Made by a program: the position numbers and the translations under genes
The notes under the pieces: model-generated
Databases searched by the model: none
What the model was told of the DNA's origin: nothing
What the model saw: the letters and a program-made list of their open reading frames with translations, nothing else
Assembly: GCF_000399665.1 (NCBI RefSeq)
Contig: NZ_KB976986.1
Span: forward strand, 1,864,773 to 1,928,772
Origin: Acinetobacter calcoaceticus ANC 3811
GTDB taxonomy: Bacteria; Pseudomonadota; Gammaproteobacteria; Pseudomonadales; Moraxellaceae
DNA length: 64,000 bases
Direction of reading: 5' to 3'
In this document: positions 27,115 to 38,298 of the stretch, piece after piece
How positions within the stretch are numbered: position 1 is the first letter of the stretch
How the letters are laid out: each line of letters begins with the position of its first letter

Positions 27115-27550
27115 TTTTATGAAGAAATTAAAACACTTACAACATTGTAAACTTTAGTAAATATTTTTAAAAGTCCTATAAATTATTTTTATTATGACAT
27201 TAACTTGATTATAGAAATCTATTTTAAATACTTACTAAGATTATTAAAAACAACTCCAAACTCCCTAACTTCTAGGATAAGACTGCAGTAGACCATGTGT
27301 TATAGCACCTATAGAGTATAGTGTTTTAATGCTGAGAAATCATATTTTCAAAAATAAAGATCTTTCCATCATAACTTATAAAGAAAGATTTATTTACTCT
27401 AAGTCTGCATCAATCATTACTTTAATCCTGTCAAAGATTTGAACTGATAATAGTACAAAAGGATAGTAAGCTTGAGTACTCTAGTTTTCTTAAAATTCAG
27501 ATAATTTTTAAAAACTAGAGTACTCACAATTCTAGTACAAACAGAATTAA
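27115..27550. other. 436-bp AT-rich spacer between rhs and the monooxygenase
   Basis: No gene seen. The rhs promoter should lie just after 27115. The monooxygenase-proximal end contains a large perfect inverted repeat, listed separately. Confidence 0.5.
27473..27526. repeat. Perfect 16-bp inverted repeat
   Basis: Arm TGAGTACTCTAGTTTT (27473-27488) is repeated as its exact complement AAAACTAGAGTACTCA (27511-27526) across a 22-bp AT-rich spacer, 24 bp after the monooxygenase stop. No T tract follows on either strand, so it is not a usual intrinsic terminator. It could be a hairpin that stabilises the transcript end, or a scar or recombination site of a lost element. Confidence 0.6.
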
Positions 27551-29299
27551 TTAACTCAAACTAAGTATTGATGACATGGCTTTGTGCAATTCATTTTCCG
27601 CCGATTCAATTTTGTTGCTTTGCCAAGCAATATAGCCATCTGGTCTGATCATGATGCAAGCATTTTCATCATTGCCCCAAGAGCGGGACAGTTCTCCATA
27701 AGAGTCTTCAACGTCTCTTTTTGGACCTACCTGTATAACGTTAATATCCAAGTTAAGCTGTTTATTCAGATTGTCTACAGCAAGTTTCCATTTATCACCT
27801 TGTAACCAACAGAACAGCGTAAACTTTCCATTTCCGATTAAGTCTAAAGTTGATATTTTTTTATGATTTTTGACTAGCCATACATGAGGAAGTTTATGGC
27901 CAGAGGTAAATGAAGGATAATAATGAAGATCTTCATCTCTACTAGAATCTATTTTATTTTCAATAGCAGACTCTCCTCCAATAATTGCAGATGAATAATA
28001 CCGTACGTTAGTTTCTACTCCTAAGGCAGCAAATTCATAAGCTTTATATTCAATTGCAGATCTTAAATCACGGCGTTTAACAGCACCTTTTTCATTACCT
28101 TCGCTTAAGGCATTTATGCTTCCTTGCATCGTCTCTGTACTGTACTTTCCATCTAATTCTAAAGCAGAAAATATTGTAGAGAACTCTTTAACACTTTGAT
28201 TTGCTCGTTTAACAATTCGCTCACCAACAGGTGCTCGTTCTTCATTAAAACTGTCTAATAAACCACTACCCGCTTTGCCATTTAATACAAATGCTAATTT
28301 CCAACATAAGTTATAAGCGTCTTGAATAGATGAGTTTGAACCTAAACCATTCGAAGGTGGATGACGATGGACAGCATCACCAATGCAGAAAACTCGCCCT
28401 TTCGAATATTGCTCTGCATACATTTCATTTACTGTCCATAACGACTTACTACTTATGTTTATTTCAATGTCGTTATCACCAATAAGCTGCTTGCAAATTG
28501 CAATCGCTTCATCATCAGTAAGAGAGGGTTCTTCTTTTTCAATGTCATACCCCCAAACAATCTGCCATTCATTCCAAGGTCTGACCATACGCAACAACCC
28601 TAACCCGATTCCTCCAATATTTGCTCCAGGTTGTATAATCCACCACAGGTATCCAGGTCGATGTGAAACGTATTTTGTTAAATCGGCTTTAAAAATAATA
28701 CTGATACTGCCATTTTTCCCCATTTTACCAGCCATAGGTAAATCTAAATCTTTTACGACTTTGCTGCTCGACCCATCAGCTCCGATTAAATACTTACAAC
28801 GAATTAAGTATGTTTGTTTAGTTAATCTATCTAAAACAGTGACTGTTACACCATCCTCATCTTGTACATGAGATAAGTATTCCGTATCAAATCTTGGATG
28901 ACTCCCTCGTGATGCTGCATTTGAAAGTAAAATAGGTTCAAATAGATGTTGAGGAAGATCGCACTGTTCACAGGGACTCGCTTTAGCATATTCTGATATT
29001 CTTTCTGGATGATTCATTCCATAAGGAAAGCGTCCAGTTTCATCACCTGTTAAAGATGTGCAATAAACAACATCTCCCATGACTTCCTTCGGTGCAGCCT
29101 TGGCTATTACTTCATCAGATATCCCTAAATCTCGAACAATTTCCATAGTTCTTTGACTGATATAATGGGCACGCGGACTGTTTGCCAGCCATCTATATTT
29201 AGTTATTATGATATTTCTGATTCCATAACTACTTAACATAAGTGCAGCAGAAGAACCAGCCGGACCACTCCCAACAATTAAAACATCAGTTTCTAACAT
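27551..29299 (-). CDS. FAD-dependent aromatic hydroxylase, TfdB/PheA-like
   Basis: 582-residue flavoprotein monooxygenase of the phenol/2,4-dichlorophenol hydroxylase group. Features seen: FAD-binding GSGPAGSSAALMLSSYGI near residue 10, the DG motif YLIGADGSSSKVV near 165, and the second FAD motif FCIGDAVHRHPPSNGLGSN near 310; a thioredoxin-like C-terminal domain closes the protein. These enzymes hydroxylate phenolic rings with NAD(P)H and O2 in the cytoplasm. No ring-cleavage dioxygenase or transport gene is adjacent, so it stands alone. It is AT-rich and lies in an accessory stretch next to rhs, which suggests acquisition. The natural substrate is unknown. Confidence 0.85.
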   Translation of the reverse strand: MLETDVLIVGSGPAGSSAALMLSSYGIRNIIITKYRWLANSPRAHYISQRTMEIVRDLGISDEVIAKAAPKEVMGDVVYCTSLTGDETGRFPYGMNHPERISEYAKASPCEQCDLPQHLFEPILLSNAASRGSHPRFDTEYLSHVQDEDGVTVTVLDRLTKQTYLIRCKYLIGADGSSSKVVKDLDLPMAGKMGKNGSISIIFKADLTKYVSHRPGYLWWIIQPGANIGGIGLGLLRMVRPWNEWQIVWGYDIEKEEPSLTDDEAIAICKQLIGDNDIEINISSKSLWTVNEMYAEQYSKGRVFCIGDAVHRHPPSNGLGSNSSIQDAYNLCWKLAFVLNGKAGSGLLDSFNEERAPVGERIVKRANQSVKEFSTIFSALELDGKYSTETMQGSINALSEGNEKGAVKRRDLRSAIEYKAYEFAALGVETNVRYYSSAIIGGESAIENKIDSSRDEDLHYYPSFTSGHKLPHVWLVKNHKKISTLDLIGNGKFTLFCWLQGDKWKLAVDNLNKQLNLDINVIQVGPKRDVEDSYGELSRSWGNDENACIMIRPDGYIAWQSNKIESAENELHKAMSSILSLS

Positions 29300-29778
29300 T
29301 TTTATCCTATTACTTACATATTTTTGACAGCTAAATAGTTATTACGTGTATTTAAAGAAAATAACCATTTTGAATATAATATTGCTTCTAAAAACTCTTT
29401 TAGATCATGGAGGTAAAAACTTCACAACATTAAGTATTAAATAAGTCTATAAAAGTTATAAAGCAGATTTTTAATAAAAATTGATATATCTTCACAGTTC
29501 AAGATTCTAATAAATAAAGGAAAATTTAAAAACCAAATGATCTAGAGTCTAAAATAAATATAACATTTAGATTTTATTGGTAGCATTGGCAAATCCCTAC
29601 ATAATATATGTTTTGGGTAGACCTAGTCCCCCGGTTCAATTTCTATTTTTAAGCGGTTTTTTTATTTATTAAAATCCTATGAGCTATACTTTTAAAATAA
29701 AATTATGAAGTAATCATTATTTCAATTGTACTTTATACAGACGAATCTTATTAACACGATCAATAGGAATTATGAGTT
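29300..29778. other. 479-bp AT-rich intergenic region
   Basis: Divergent promoter region of the monooxygenase and the alpha/beta hydrolase. No open frame of substance and no clear palindrome. A short segment near 29625-29645 with a GGTTCAA core resembles the T-arm of a tRNA 3' end, but no complete tRNA can be folded. Confidence 0.4.
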
Positions 29779-30594
29779 ATGGAAAAGCAAGATATGATAT
29801 CGATTGTAGATAGATATTTTTCCAATACAATTTCTAATCTAACAAATTTTCCAATACATAAGCTAAAAAATGACCCTATTGAAAAAGAAAGTTCTTTCTT
29901 TTTTATACATGACTTTGGTACTTATGAATTAGAAGCTAAATTCAATTATTGTGATGGTTTTCCACAAAAAATAGCTTTACTGATACATGGCGGCAATTCT
30001 GATTTAAGTTCTTTAAGCCCTTTAGAAAATTTACTTAGAAGTAAAAATATTGGAACGCTTTCATTCAATTTAAGTGGCTTAAATAATACGAGTGAAACAC
30101 AGTCATCTTTATCTCAGAACATAAATGAAAGTTTTGTTTTTTACAGTCTTTTAAAAAAAGTAGATATTGTCATTGGATATAGTTTAGGCGGTTATCTTGC
30201 AATCAATTTAGCGAAAAAATTTCAAATTGATCAATTGATTCTATTATGCCCAGCGATATATTCAGATCAAGCAGTCAAGAAAATGTATGGAAATGAATTT
30301 AAGGATGAAATTTCCAAACCTTATAGCTTTTATTCATCATCAATTTGGCTTTTTTTAATGGAATATAAAAAAGAACTCACAATAGTTTATGGAGAATGGG
30401 ATGGTATAAAAACAGATAATGGAAAGTCGAAAGGGTTTTATGAAATTAATGGTATTACGAAGTACTCCCCCATTCCCTATGAAATAGTCCAAACCTTAAA
30501 AAAAATTTCCATGCGAAAAACTAACTTTAATTTCATAATTGAGAAAGATAAAGATCATTACCTCTTAAAAAATATCAAAAATTATAATATTTAA
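29779..30594 (+). CDS. Alpha/beta hydrolase of unknown specificity
   Basis: 271 residues. The oxyanion strand LLIHGGNSD is followed by the nucleophile elbow GYSLGG (near residue 140) and a C-terminal His in KDKDHYLLKN; an acid in YGEWDGIKTDN probably completes the triad. The fold is that of small serine hydrolases such as acyl esterases or bacteriocin/antibiotic-type hydrolases. The gene is very AT-rich with many Lys/Asn/Ile codons, unlike core genes here, which points to horizontal transfer. It has no close functional neighbour. An alternative start at 29794 (MISIVDRYF) is possible. Confidence 0.65.
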   Translation: MEKQDMISIVDRYFSNTISNLTNFPIHKLKNDPIEKESSFFFIHDFGTYELEAKFNYCDGFPQKIALLIHGGNSDLSSLSPLENLLRSKNIGTLSFNLSGLNNTSETQSSLSQNINESFVFYSLLKKVDIVIGYSLGGYLAINLAKKFQIDQLILLCPAIYSDQAVKKMYGNEFKDEISKPYSFYSSSIWLFLMEYKKELTIVYGEWDGIKTDNGKSKGFYEINGITKYSPIPYEIVQTLKKISMRKTNFNFIIEKDKDHYLLKNIKNYNI

Positions 30595-30697
30595 AAATTT
30601 ATTAGGTTGGACTGCAAAAATCCTCTTCTTGTTAAAAGCGAATAGATTGAATTTTCAACTCCTACTATGTTAGGTGAATTTGTTATCGTCGCAAAAA

Positions 30698-30735
30698 TAA
30701 AGCCCCTTAAACGTTTTAGTTCAAAAGGCTTTTAA
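30698..30735. terminator. Possible terminator between the hydrolase and the permease
   Basis: AAAGCC near 30701 and GGCTTTT near 30730 can pair around a long loop, with A/T runs at both sides; weak, perhaps bidirectional for the convergent genes. Confidence 0.4.
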
Positions 30736-30773
30736 AATTCATTTAAATAAGAAATAGCTTTAATTTGTAGGGG

Positions 30774-32201
30774 CTAATTCAAAATCTGAAACAATACTGC
30801 AAAGAGTAGAATATTTGCGACAACTATAGCCCAACCACCATATAGCATGTATTTCAGTTGACTTGAACGTGCTAAGCCCATTTGACCAAACATATCAGAA
30901 GATGGAAAAGGACCAAACCAGTCTACTTGGGAGCTTGATAATAAAACTGCTGTAACCGCAACAGGTGGAACGCCATTTGCCAGTAAAATTGGTCCAAAAA
31001 TTTTATTGGTAAAAGTCATTTGTGCAACAGCTGCCCCTGGGATATGCCCCACAATATTAAATAAGAAAATACCAAAACACAGCATAGCAGGACTTAAGTC
31101 GACCAAATACGGTGTCGCATTATCTAACAGTGTTTGGTAAGCATTAAGTTTTTCAACAAGAACTAAAATTGGATTGTATAACCAGTAAAGAATAAACATC
31201 CACACTAATTTACCGCACCCCTCATAGAGTGCTTCCAAAATTTGTTTAGGACTAAACCCCGCAACTAACCCAGTTAATGTGGCAACAGTAAGCATCACAA
31301 TAATTGCAAAACTAAAGCCTGCTTTAAAAATAATTCCAAGAATTGCCATCGTGATAATTGTGCCAATAAATACAATCGCTGCACGTTTACTTCTTTTCAA
31401 TTCAGAGGCACTTTCTATTTTTTCAGAAGGTTCTAAAAAATTTTCATTATAGGTATATTTTCCAAAAGTCCACTTTTGGATATAGCCAGACATAAACCAA
31501 CCTGTAAGAAGTGTGACAATACTCATCGGAATGGCGCAAGCACTCAAATATTGTGGGTAGGTCAAGCCTCCCAACTCTAAAATAGTCACAGTACTTGGTG
31601 TAAAAGGTCCCATAAAAAGACCGACAGAACCTGCTGTCATCAAAAGTAATGCAACGGTGGGTGGCGTTAAACCAACAGCTGCTGCAATTGGAATAATGAC
31701 AGCAACAATAATGGCATTACCACCTGCCATAGTGCCCAATGAACCACAAATAATAACTGATGAAATCATGATGCCAAGTTTGACGCGAGGAATACTTGAA
31801 AGCCCAACTTTATTGACAATAAATTTGACCAATTCTTTCGCGGCACCTGTTCGGTTGGCAACTTCACCAACCCCAGCACCTAACATAATAATAAGACCTA
31901 CAGTCGCAATAAATGAGCCCGTAGACTTTGCAAGAATTCCACCCAATTCAAATACACTGGTGGATGTCATTATCACGCTGATAACAATGGCAATAATAAC
32001 AGCAAGGACAATATCGAGACCAATAACAGTTAAGAGCGCCAAGGCAAAAATAGGCAATAACCCGATTAAACCGACCTCCTCTATTGGTAGGCTTTTTGCG
32101 TAAAATGCTAAAGCAAAGCTAAGAATAATAATGGTGATAAGGGCAATATTTTTAGGTGTCCTTATATTAGGTATTGTTATAGAAGATTGCTCAACTGACA
32201 T
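30774..32201 (-). CDS. Ion-transporter-superfamily permease in a D-amino-acid module
   Basis: 475 residues from ATG 32201; this start has AAGGAG eight bases upstream and is preferred over in-frame starts to 32264. About 12 hydrophobic helices. Glycine-rich re-entrant segments (GSLGTMAGGNAIIVAVIIP and FMGPFTPSTVTI, repeated in the second half as NIVGHIPGAAVAQ and SSSQVDWFGPFPSS) are typical of IT-superfamily carriers for anions or amino acids such as the DcuC/GntP/ArsB-like groups. It is divergent from the LysR gene and lies next to a DadA-like dehydrogenase and RidA, so D-amino acids or hydroxyproline are plausible substrates. Family placement below the superfamily level is not certain. Confidence 0.7.
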   Translation of the reverse strand: MSVEQSSITIPNIRTPKNIALITIIILSFALAFYAKSLPIEEVGLIGLLPIFALALLTVIGLDIVLAVIIAIVISVIMTSTSVFELGGILAKSTGSFIATVGLIIMLGAGVGEVANRTGAAKELVKFIVNKVGLSSIPRVKLGIMISSVIICGSLGTMAGGNAIIVAVIIPIAAAVGLTPPTVALLLMTAGSVGLFMGPFTPSTVTILELGGLTYPQYLSACAIPMSIVTLLTGWFMSGYIQKWTFGKYTYNENFLEPSEKIESASELKRSKRAAIVFIGTIITMAILGIIFKAGFSFAIIVMLTVATLTGLVAGFSPKQILEALYEGCGKLVWMFILYWLYNPILVLVEKLNAYQTLLDNATPYLVDLSPAMLCFGIFLFNIVGHIPGAAVAQMTFTNKIFGPILLANGVPPVAVTAVLLSSSQVDWFGPFPSSDMFGQMGLARSSQLKYMLYGGWAIVVANILLFAVLFQILN

Positions 32202-32316
32202 ATGTATCACTCCTTGATCATTGGGCATTGAATTTCTCACCAATTTACAAGGGTTCATTGACATTAAATAATGAATTCTAATAGATTACCTATAACTATT
32301 AGTTATGTGCTCATTT

Positions 32317-33186
32317 ATGAATCTTCGACACCTAGAAATATTCTATTTAGTCATGCTTTTTGGTTCACTCACAGAAGCAGCATCATCGTTATGCATTTCA
32401 CAGCCAGCAGCCAGTAAATTGCTCAAACATGCTGAACAACGCCTTGGTTTTGCTCTATTTAAACGGGTCAAAGGGAAATTACAACCCACGAAAGAAGCCT
32501 ATATTTTATATGATGAAATTAAGCCAATTTATGAAAAAATAAATGAATTAAATAAGTTGACGGATAATTTGGCAAGAAATACTCAAGGTCAAATCACACT
32601 CGGATGTTTACCCAGTTTAGGTTTGAGCCTCATTCCCAAATTAACTGCAAAATTTCTAAAAAAATACCCTGAAGTTTTTGTCAATATTGGTACAGATCAC
32701 ACTCAAGCATTAGAACAAAAATTATTAAGACGTGAAATTGATATTGCAGTGACATTCCAGCCCCATACTCAGCATGGCATTATTGCCACACCTGTTCTGG
32801 AAATTCCTCTGGTTTACATTGACTCTAAGCCTATTGATGCAAAGCAAGATATTCATTCAATTGATGAAAACAGGTGGATTCAACCCTACTCAGATTCCCT
32901 CATGCAAGTCGTAAAAAAGTACAGAACATTTAATAAAAGTATTGTGAATGTACAAACTTACTATATGGCGAGTGAACTGGTACACGAAGGTTTAGGGTGT
33001 AGCATTACCGATATTTATACTGCTGCACACTCCTTACCCAATCATATGATTCATGAAATAAAACCAAGTTTATATACCACAATTTATATTTTAAAAAATG
33101 CCAATGTAAGTACGACCAAAGCGACTGAAGATTTTATTGAATTGATTAAAAGAGAAATTGCTTCGATGACGCCATCGATTAACTAA
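32317..33186 (+). CDS. LysR family transcriptional regulator
   Basis: 289 residues from ATG 32317; an earlier in-frame ATG at 32305 would add four residues but the family N-terminus (MNLRHLEIFYLVMLFGSLTEAA) fits the later start; neither has a good ribosome site. N-terminal winged HTH (SSLCISQPAASKLLKHAEQRL, about 20-42) and a complete periplasmic-binding-like effector domain follow. It is divergent from the permease and upstream of dadA-like and ridA, so it should be the activator of this module. Inducer is unknown; a D-amino acid would fit. Confidence 0.88.
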   Translation: MNLRHLEIFYLVMLFGSLTEAASSLCISQPAASKLLKHAEQRLGFALFKRVKGKLQPTKEAYILYDEIKPIYEKINELNKLTDNLARNTQGQITLGCLPSLGLSLIPKLTAKFLKKYPEVFVNIGTDHTQALEQKLLRREIDIAVTFQPHTQHGIIATPVLEIPLVYIDSKPIDAKQDIHSIDENRWIQPYSDSLMQVVKKYRTFNKSIVNVQTYYMASELVHEGLGCSITDIYTAAHSLPNHMIHEIKPSLYTTIYILKNANVSTTKATEDFIELIKREIASMTPSIN

Positions 33187-33275
33187 AAGTTATGAGTACT
33201 ACGTAAAAACTCATTTGTTTAACTCTTTTTCTTCTTCTTTAATACAAATGTGTGTTGCAAATATAGCATGGAAGA

Positions 33276-34517
33276 ATGAAAAAACATGTCGTTGTCATTG
33301 GTGGTGGAGTCATTGGTTTAAGTACAGCCTATGCACTTATTCACGCGGGTCATCAAGTCACAATAGTGGAAGAAAAAGACCAGATTGGTTGCCAGACAAG
33401 TTTTGCAAATGGTGGTCAACTCAGTTATCGCTATGTTGCACCTTTAGCAGATGCGGGCGTGCCGTTTCAGGCGCTGCAATGGTTAGGAAAAGCCCACTCG
33501 CCTTTAAACTTTAAATTGAATTTTTCACCTCTTCAATGGTCTTGGTTATTCCAATTTCTCATGGCATGTAATCGCAAAGATAACATTGTGAACGGCAATC
33601 ATATTTTACGGTTATCCCTATATAGTCAAAGTATTATGTCTAAATGGCGTGATGAAATTGATGATTTTGACTGGGCAAAATCGGGAAAAATGATTATTCA
33701 TCGTGATGAAGAAGCTTTTAGAAAAGCAGCAACAGGGATAGATCCAATTGTACAAAAGGTACTGTCACCACAAGAAACAGTTCAACTTGAACCTGCATTG
33801 AAAGGTATTGAATCTACTTTAGTAGGTTCAATTTATACACCTGATGATGAAACAGCAGATTGCTACAAATTTTGTTTAGCTTTGTATAAATCACTAGAAA
33901 AGAGTAGTAACTTCACATGTTTATATGCACATGAAGCGAAAGATTTTTTTGTAGAAAATAATAAAATTACTGCAATTGAAACAAATCAAGGACGTATAGA
34001 AGCAGATGAATTTGTCGTTGCTGCGGGCAATGGTAGTACTGCAATTTTTAATATGGTGGGTATTTCAGTCCCAGTTTATCCATTAAAAGGATATAGCCTA
34101 ACTTTACCATTCCCAGAAAAAGCCAATGTTGTACCCAATATAAGTGTAACCGATTATGCAAATAAAATTGTATATGCAAAATTGGGGAATCAACTTCGAA
34201 TTGCCGCAATGGTCGATATTGGCTATCAAGATATCTACATTCGAAAAGAACGTATAAATGCATTGAAAGATACGGTACGAAAAACATTTCCCGATTTATT
34301 TGGTGTAAATACTGCTCAAGAATGGAGTGGTTTACGTCCATCCACCCCTACAGGTTTACCCATTTTGGGTCGTACGAAATATTTGAATTTATGGGCAAAT
34401 ATTGGCCAAGGTAGTTTAGGTTTCACATTGGCAGCTGGTTGTGCCATGGTCATTAGTCAATTAATTAGCCAAGCAACCTCGCCAATTATATTAGATGGTT
34501 TATCTCTGGAGAAATAA
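33276..34517 (+). CDS. DadA-like D-amino acid dehydrogenase
   Basis: 413-residue FAD enzyme of the DadA family, which oxidises D-amino acids to 2-oxo acids, passing electrons to the respiratory chain. FAD-binding VVVIGGGVIGLSTAYALIHA starts at residue 4; FANGGQLSYRYVAPL, DDETADCYKFC, PVYPLKGYSLTLP and WSGLRPSTPTGLPILGRT all match DadA landmarks. It ends one base before the ridA start codon, so the two are translationally coupled. E. coli DadA pairs with the alanine racemase DadX; here there is no racemase but a RidA, a different arrangement. Confidence 0.88.
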   Translation: MKKHVVVIGGGVIGLSTAYALIHAGHQVTIVEEKDQIGCQTSFANGGQLSYRYVAPLADAGVPFQALQWLGKAHSPLNFKLNFSPLQWSWLFQFLMACNRKDNIVNGNHILRLSLYSQSIMSKWRDEIDDFDWAKSGKMIIHRDEEAFRKAATGIDPIVQKVLSPQETVQLEPALKGIESTLVGSIYTPDDETADCYKFCLALYKSLEKSSNFTCLYAHEAKDFFVENNKITAIETNQGRIEADEFVVAAGNGSTAIFNMVGISVPVYPLKGYSLTLPFPEKANVVPNISVTDYANKIVYAKLGNQLRIAAMVDIGYQDIYIRKERINALKDTVRKTFPDLFGVNTAQEWSGLRPSTPTGLPILGRTKYLNLWANIGQGSLGFTLAAGCAMVISQLISQATSPIILDGLSLEK

Positions 34518-34518
34518 A

Positions 34519-34878
34519 ATGAGTCATGATATTCAACGTATTGATGCGAATGCACGTTTATCAGGTTGTGTCCTTCATAACGGTTTAGTGTATGTTTCTG
34601 GTCAAGTTCCAACGACTTTAGATGCTGATGCTAAGCAACAGACTTTAGAAGTTCTAGCAAAAATTGATGCTTTACTGGAACAAGCTGGTAGTGATAAAAG
34701 CCGTATTTTAACTGCACAAATTTGGATTAAAAATATTGCCGAAGATTTTGTAGTGTTCAATGAATGTTGGGAAGCATGGTTACCAGATGGAGCAGCACCA
34801 GCACGTGCGGCTATTCAAGCAGATTTGGCACGTCCGCAAGTATTAGTCGAAGTAATGGTTACAGCGAGTATTAAATAA
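34519..34878 (+). CDS. RidA family enamine/imine deaminase
   Basis: 119 residues from ATG 34519, chosen because GGAGAAATAAA sits directly before it; longer in-frame starts overlap the dehydrogenase. RidA-type motifs: VYVSGQVPTTLDADA, the NIAEDFVVFNECWEAWL segment, and PARAAIQADLARPQVLVEV with the conserved Arg that binds the carboxylate. RidA proteins hydrolyse reactive imines to 2-oxo acids and ammonia. The DadA-like enzyme immediately upstream makes such imines, so the pair is functionally coherent. Strong terminator follows. Confidence 0.92.
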   Translation: MSHDIQRIDANARLSGCVLHNGLVYVSGQVPTTLDADAKQQTLEVLAKIDALLEQAGSDKSRILTAQIWIKNIAEDFVVFNECWEAWLPDGAAPARAAIQADLARPQVLVEVMVTASIK

Positions 34879-34889
34879 TATTTGCCTTA

Positions 34890-34919
34890 AATAAAGCCAG
34901 TGAATTTACTGGCTTTATT
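34890..34919 (+). terminator. Terminator after ridA
   Basis: AATAAAGCCAGT (34890-34901) is the exact complement of ACTGGCTTTATT (34908-34919), 6-nt loop, T-rich right arm. Confidence 0.88.
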
Positions 34920-35249
34920 AATTACATGTTCAAATGTAATCACTCATTAACTCGATGTTGCACATCTTTATATGTAACGCTGATCACCTTATCCTTACTA
35001 AATACTTTACGAATTGATTTTAATCTGACCAGTTAGTTAGGCTGAGACAAAATAAACTTTCAAAAGACATTTTTAAAATTTTTATAATAAAAAACTCGTT
35101 CCAAAAACTTGAAATGGCTCTAGTGAAAAACACTGAGCCTGAAATAGTAAAAAATTAGAGCCTAATAATATCTACTGTAATAATTTGATGAGAAAATACA
35201 ATATATTCAAATAATTTTTTAGAAGAAATTTACTAAAAATTAAATTATA
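34920..35249. other. 330-bp AT-rich spacer with a hairpin
   Basis: No gene seen. GGCTC-T-AGTG (35116-35124) pairs with CACT-GAGCC (35131-35139) around AAAAA with one bulge; there is no T tract right after it. It could be part of a small RNA, but there is no further support. Confidence 0.4.
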
Positions 35250-35849
35250 TTAATTAACAAAATGTATTTCCTTTACTTCTTCATTTAAAATTTTTAATGC
35301 AGTTAGACAAATATCTAAATATTGATTATCTGTAATTTTTTTAGGATAGGTATTAGCATCAATATTAATAATTACCCCATTCCACGTAAAAAGCTTTCTA
35401 AATGTATTTGATTTACATGCCACATCACTACTCAAAAAATCAGCTTTACGATTATAATATTGTGGTGAATACATAAAAACTCGAAACCCACCTTCCACCA
35501 CAATATCACCTTCCCACTTTTTCCCTATTAGTTTATCTATATCTATAACTCTAATAGTAAAACCATTAGCACCATAATACTCTCTTGGTATTAACCAAAA
35601 ACGACCATTACGTTTTATTAAAAAATATTTACGAGAGTCATATTTGGGCAATCTTGCTCTATCTGCATCTGTAATAGCATCAAATTCCCGAGCCAATCTT
35701 CTATTCTGCGCCTCCATCAGTCGCCGAATTTCTCCCTCCTGTTCCTCTTTTGTTAAAGGAACACACTTATATACAAGCCAAGCTATAAAAACTAGCAAAA
35801 GCAAAGTCCATATAAAACCTTTAGTTGGTGTGTAGTTTTTTATTTTCAT
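35250..35849 (-). CDS. Hypothetical protein with single N-terminal membrane helix
   Basis: 199 residues. One hydrophobic helix (TKGFIWTLLLLVFIAWLVYK, about residues 9-30) with a short cytoplasmic N-tail, then a charged helix (EEQEGEIRRLMEAQNRRLAREF), then a mixed beta domain that would lie in the periplasm. It belongs to no family I recognise. AAAGG precedes the start. It ends up beside tRNA-Ser on the same strand; the tRNA lies upstream of it with its own terminator between. Membrane-anchored unknowns beside tRNA genes are often variable genes such as effector immunity proteins, but nothing here proves that. Confidence 0.7.
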   Translation of the reverse strand: MKIKNYTPTKGFIWTLLLLVFIAWLVYKCVPLTKEEQEGEIRRLMEAQNRRLAREFDAITDADRARLPKYDSRKYFLIKRNGRFWLIPREYYGANGFTIRVIDIDKLIGKKWEGDIVVEGGFRVFMYSPQYYNRKADFLSSDVACKSNTFRKLFTWNGVIINIDANTYPKKITDNQYLDICLTALKILNEEVKEIHFVN

Positions 35850-35929
35850 TTTTCTACCTTTAATAAACTAAGAATTAATGTACCTACATTTTGATGTGGG
35901 TTATTTGGGTGGTAAAAGCATAGATAAAA

Positions 35930-35958
35930 AAAAGCCCCTGCTATTAACAGGGGCTTTT
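35930..35958 (-). terminator. Terminator of the tRNA-Ser transcript
   Basis: AAAAGCCCCTG (35930-35940) pairs with CAGGGGCTTTT (35948-35958); read on the minus strand it follows the tRNA and is trailed by a T run. Confidence 0.9.
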
Positions 35959-35964
35959 CGAATT

Positions 35965-36054
35965 TGGCGGAAGCGGTGAGATTCGAACTCACGGAGGACT
36001 CACACCCTCGTCGGTTTTCAAGACCGGTGCATTAAACCGCTCTGCCACGCTTCC
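35965..36054 (-). tRNA. tRNA-Ser(UGA)
   Basis: On the minus strand the gene begins GGAAGCGTGGCAGAG and ends CGCTTCCGCCA with encoded CCA. The anticodon loop CTTGAAA gives anticodon UGA, and the long variable arm (GACGAGGGTGTGAGTCCTC) and T arm GTTCGAATC are typical of class II serine tRNA. Length 90. Confidence 0.96.
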
Positions 36055-36139
36055 ATGTGCGTAAGAATACAAAGCTTATTCATTTTATTCAAGAAAAATA
36101 TCATCGCTTTGTGTTCAAGTGCATATTGTTTCATCAATT

Positions 36140-38263
<2,124 letters not shown>

Positions 38264-38298
38264 TTATGGTCAATCCATCAAAACCACTCCGATTACTT

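Noticed and set aside
29620..29650. tRNA or tmRNA 3'-end-like segment with GGTTCAA
   Set aside because: No complete cloverleaf or CCA end is present and no integrase adjoins; the match is too short.
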